Origin: an uncultured Muribaculaceae bacterium | GTDB lineage: Bacteria > Bacteroidota > Bacteroidia > Bacteroidales > Muribaculaceae | Direction of reading: 5' to 3' | Assembly (NCBI GenBank): GCA_905207535.1 | Contig: CAJLLX010000047.1 | Location: 1-14,132, forward strand | DNA: 14,132 nucleotides | In this document: positions 13,155 through 14,132 of the stretch, piece by piece | How the letters are laid out: every line of letters begins with the position of its first letter | How positions within the stretch are numbered: position 1 is the first letter of the stretch | Position numbers and translations under genes: made by a program | The notes under the pieces: model-generated | The model's database searches: none | What the model saw: the letters and a program-made list of their open reading frames with translations, nothing else | Told to the model about the DNA's origin: nothing

Positions 13155-13187
13155 GATTATATCCTGGAACTTGATTATATCCAGGAA
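13155..13187. repeat. Tandem 15-nt repeat overlapping the LysR stop codon
   Basis: GATTATATCCTGGAA (13155-13169) and GATTATATCCAGGAA (13173-13187) are direct repeats with one mismatch and a period of 18 nt. Because the changed base makes the cores complementary, TCCTGGA (13162-13168) and TCCAGGA (13180-13186) also form a 7-bp inverted repeat. The stop codon of the LysR gene (13175-13177) lies in the second copy. There is no U-tract, so a regulator site or chance duplication is as likely as a terminator. Confidence 0.4.
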
Positions 13188-14074
13188 TTCTGTCGTTTTT
13201 TTACTGCGAGCGATTCGCTCAAAAGTCTTATAAATTCTTTCATTGATTGTTTGTGATATGTGTCCTTGAGGATATGTACGCAACCGACCATTTCGTTGTC
13301 GGGCACATCAAGAGGTACCGCCTTCACGTCGTGCTCGTTGTATATTGAATCCTCGGCAAGGATCGTCACAAGGTTGGTCTGACGGACCAGTTTAAGCAGC
13401 AAGTTCACTTCATTTAGCTCAATGTGAATCTTACATCTGCTGTACTCAGTGATTATATTATCGAAAGCGTTTCGCGCCTGCAGCCCTTTAGACGGAAGTG
13501 CAAGAGTGTATTCTTCAAGTTCTGCAAGCGTGACTCTCTCTTTTGAAGCAAGCGGATGAGCAGAGTTGACCACCGCAGAGAGGCTGTTTTGGAACAGGAT
13601 ATGCGATTCAACATCAGGGATGGATTGGGTGGGTTTGAATGCAAGCACAAAATCCAGATTGTGTTTGGATAGCAATTGCATAAGTTCGCTCATTGTTTTA
13701 TATACGATATTCAGCCTTATCCGGGGATACATTTTCATAAACGAGATCACTGTCTCCGTAAGTATCGGGCTGAAAGAATGTGTCACCCCAATATTCAGCG
13801 TACCGGTCAGCAATTTCTGCAAGTCATGAATGCGGTCGGAGCAGTTTTGTGCGTCGTGGATAGTCCGTAAGGCGTAAGGCAACATAAGTTCTCCGGCTTC
13901 AGTAAGTTGAATGCTGTGGCTGTTGCGCAGGAAAAGCTGCACATTCAGCTCGTCTTCCAGTTGCCTAATCTGTTGCGAAAGAGAGCTTTGTGCAATATTC
14001 AAAGCTCGGGCAGCGTCCGAAAAATTCAGCGTTTCTGCAGCCTTGGCGAAGTATCTTAATTGTCTTAATTCCAT
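13175..14074 (-). CDS. LysR-type transcriptional regulator
   Basis: The 299-residue protein has the standard LysR layout. An N-terminal winged helix-turn-helix (1-60: MELRQLRYFAKAAETLNFSD, AARALNIAQSSLSQQIRQLE, FLRNSHSIQLTEAG) is followed by a linker helix (60-90) and a periplasmic-binding-protein-like effector domain (about 90-290) starting GTLNIGVTHSFSPIL. Length is typical. It resembles CynR/CbbR-type regulators more than OxyR, whose redox cysteines are absent at the usual positions. The effector is unknown. LysR genes often regulate a divergently transcribed neighbour; here that gene would lie beyond the right edge. The radical SAM gene downstream on the same strand starts 154 nt after its stop. 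The 58 nt upstream to the window edge are AT-rich with no clear TAnnTTTG element. Confidence 0.92.
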   Translation of the reverse strand: MELRQLRYFAKAAETLNFSDAARALNIAQSSLSQQIRQLEDELNVQLFLRNSHSIQLTEAGELMLPYALRTIHDAQNCSDRIHDLQKLLTGTLNIGVTHSFSPILTETVISFMKMYPRIRLNIVYKTMSELMQLLSKHNLDFVLAFKPTQSIPDVESHILFQNSLSAVVNSAHPLASKERVTLAELEEYTLALPSKGLQARNAFDNIITEYSRCKIHIELNEVNLLLKLVRQTNLVTILAEDSIYNEHDVKAVPLDVPDNEMVGCVHILKDTYHKQSMKEFIRLLSESLAVKKRQNSWI

Positions 14075-14132
14075 ATGAATACCTGTTGGTTGAATTAATT
14101 TCTTAAAATATTTATAATGAAAAAGTTGCGCA

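Overview
The window reads as chromosome of a Bacteroidales bacterium, most likely a gut lineage such as Muribaculaceae. Three things point there: a menD-menB-menC-menE run as found in Bacteroides relatives, Bacteroidetes-type promoter elements (TAnnTTTG at -7, sometimes with TTTG at -33) ahead of several genes, and an exported protein with a C-terminal domain of the type IX secretion kind. The family-level placement is inference. No tRNA, rRNA, CRISPR array, insertion sequence or phage gene was seen.

Left part (1-5010, + strand): the tail of a menaquinone (vitamin K2) operon. The 3' part of menD enters from the left edge and is followed by menB, menC and menE at short spacings. Together they take isochorismate to 1,4-dihydroxy-2-naphthoyl-CoA. 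The hydrolase-type step (MenH) has no gene here. A drug/metabolite-type (EamA) transporter follows 58 nt after menE, probably from its own promoter. Its last codons overlap the end of a convergent small exported protein gene.

Middle part (4997-8559, - strand): a small exported protein of unknown function, an unrecognised 216-residue protein, and a 555-residue exported protein with a T9SS-like sorting domain, each with a plausible Bacteroidetes promoter. Two gene-free stretches, 5366-5724 and 8176-8559, hold inverted repeats that suggest structured RNA or repeat elements.

Right part (8560-14074, - strand): a hexapeptide acyltransferase, a cytoplasmic FKBP-type prolyl isomerase and a second maltose/galactoside-type acetyltransferase in a tight cluster. 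Upstream come an OmpA-family lipoprotein, a large multidomain radical SAM protein, and a LysR-type regulator at the right edge.

The most unusual item is the protein at 11149-13020. It joins a glycyl-radical-activase-like radical SAM domain, a cysteine cluster (C-x5-C-x3-C-x2-C) and a HIRAN domain, which elsewhere binds DNA ends, plus an unassigned C-terminal region. The second is the element at 8362-8534, closed by a 12-bp long-range stem with further hairpins inside.
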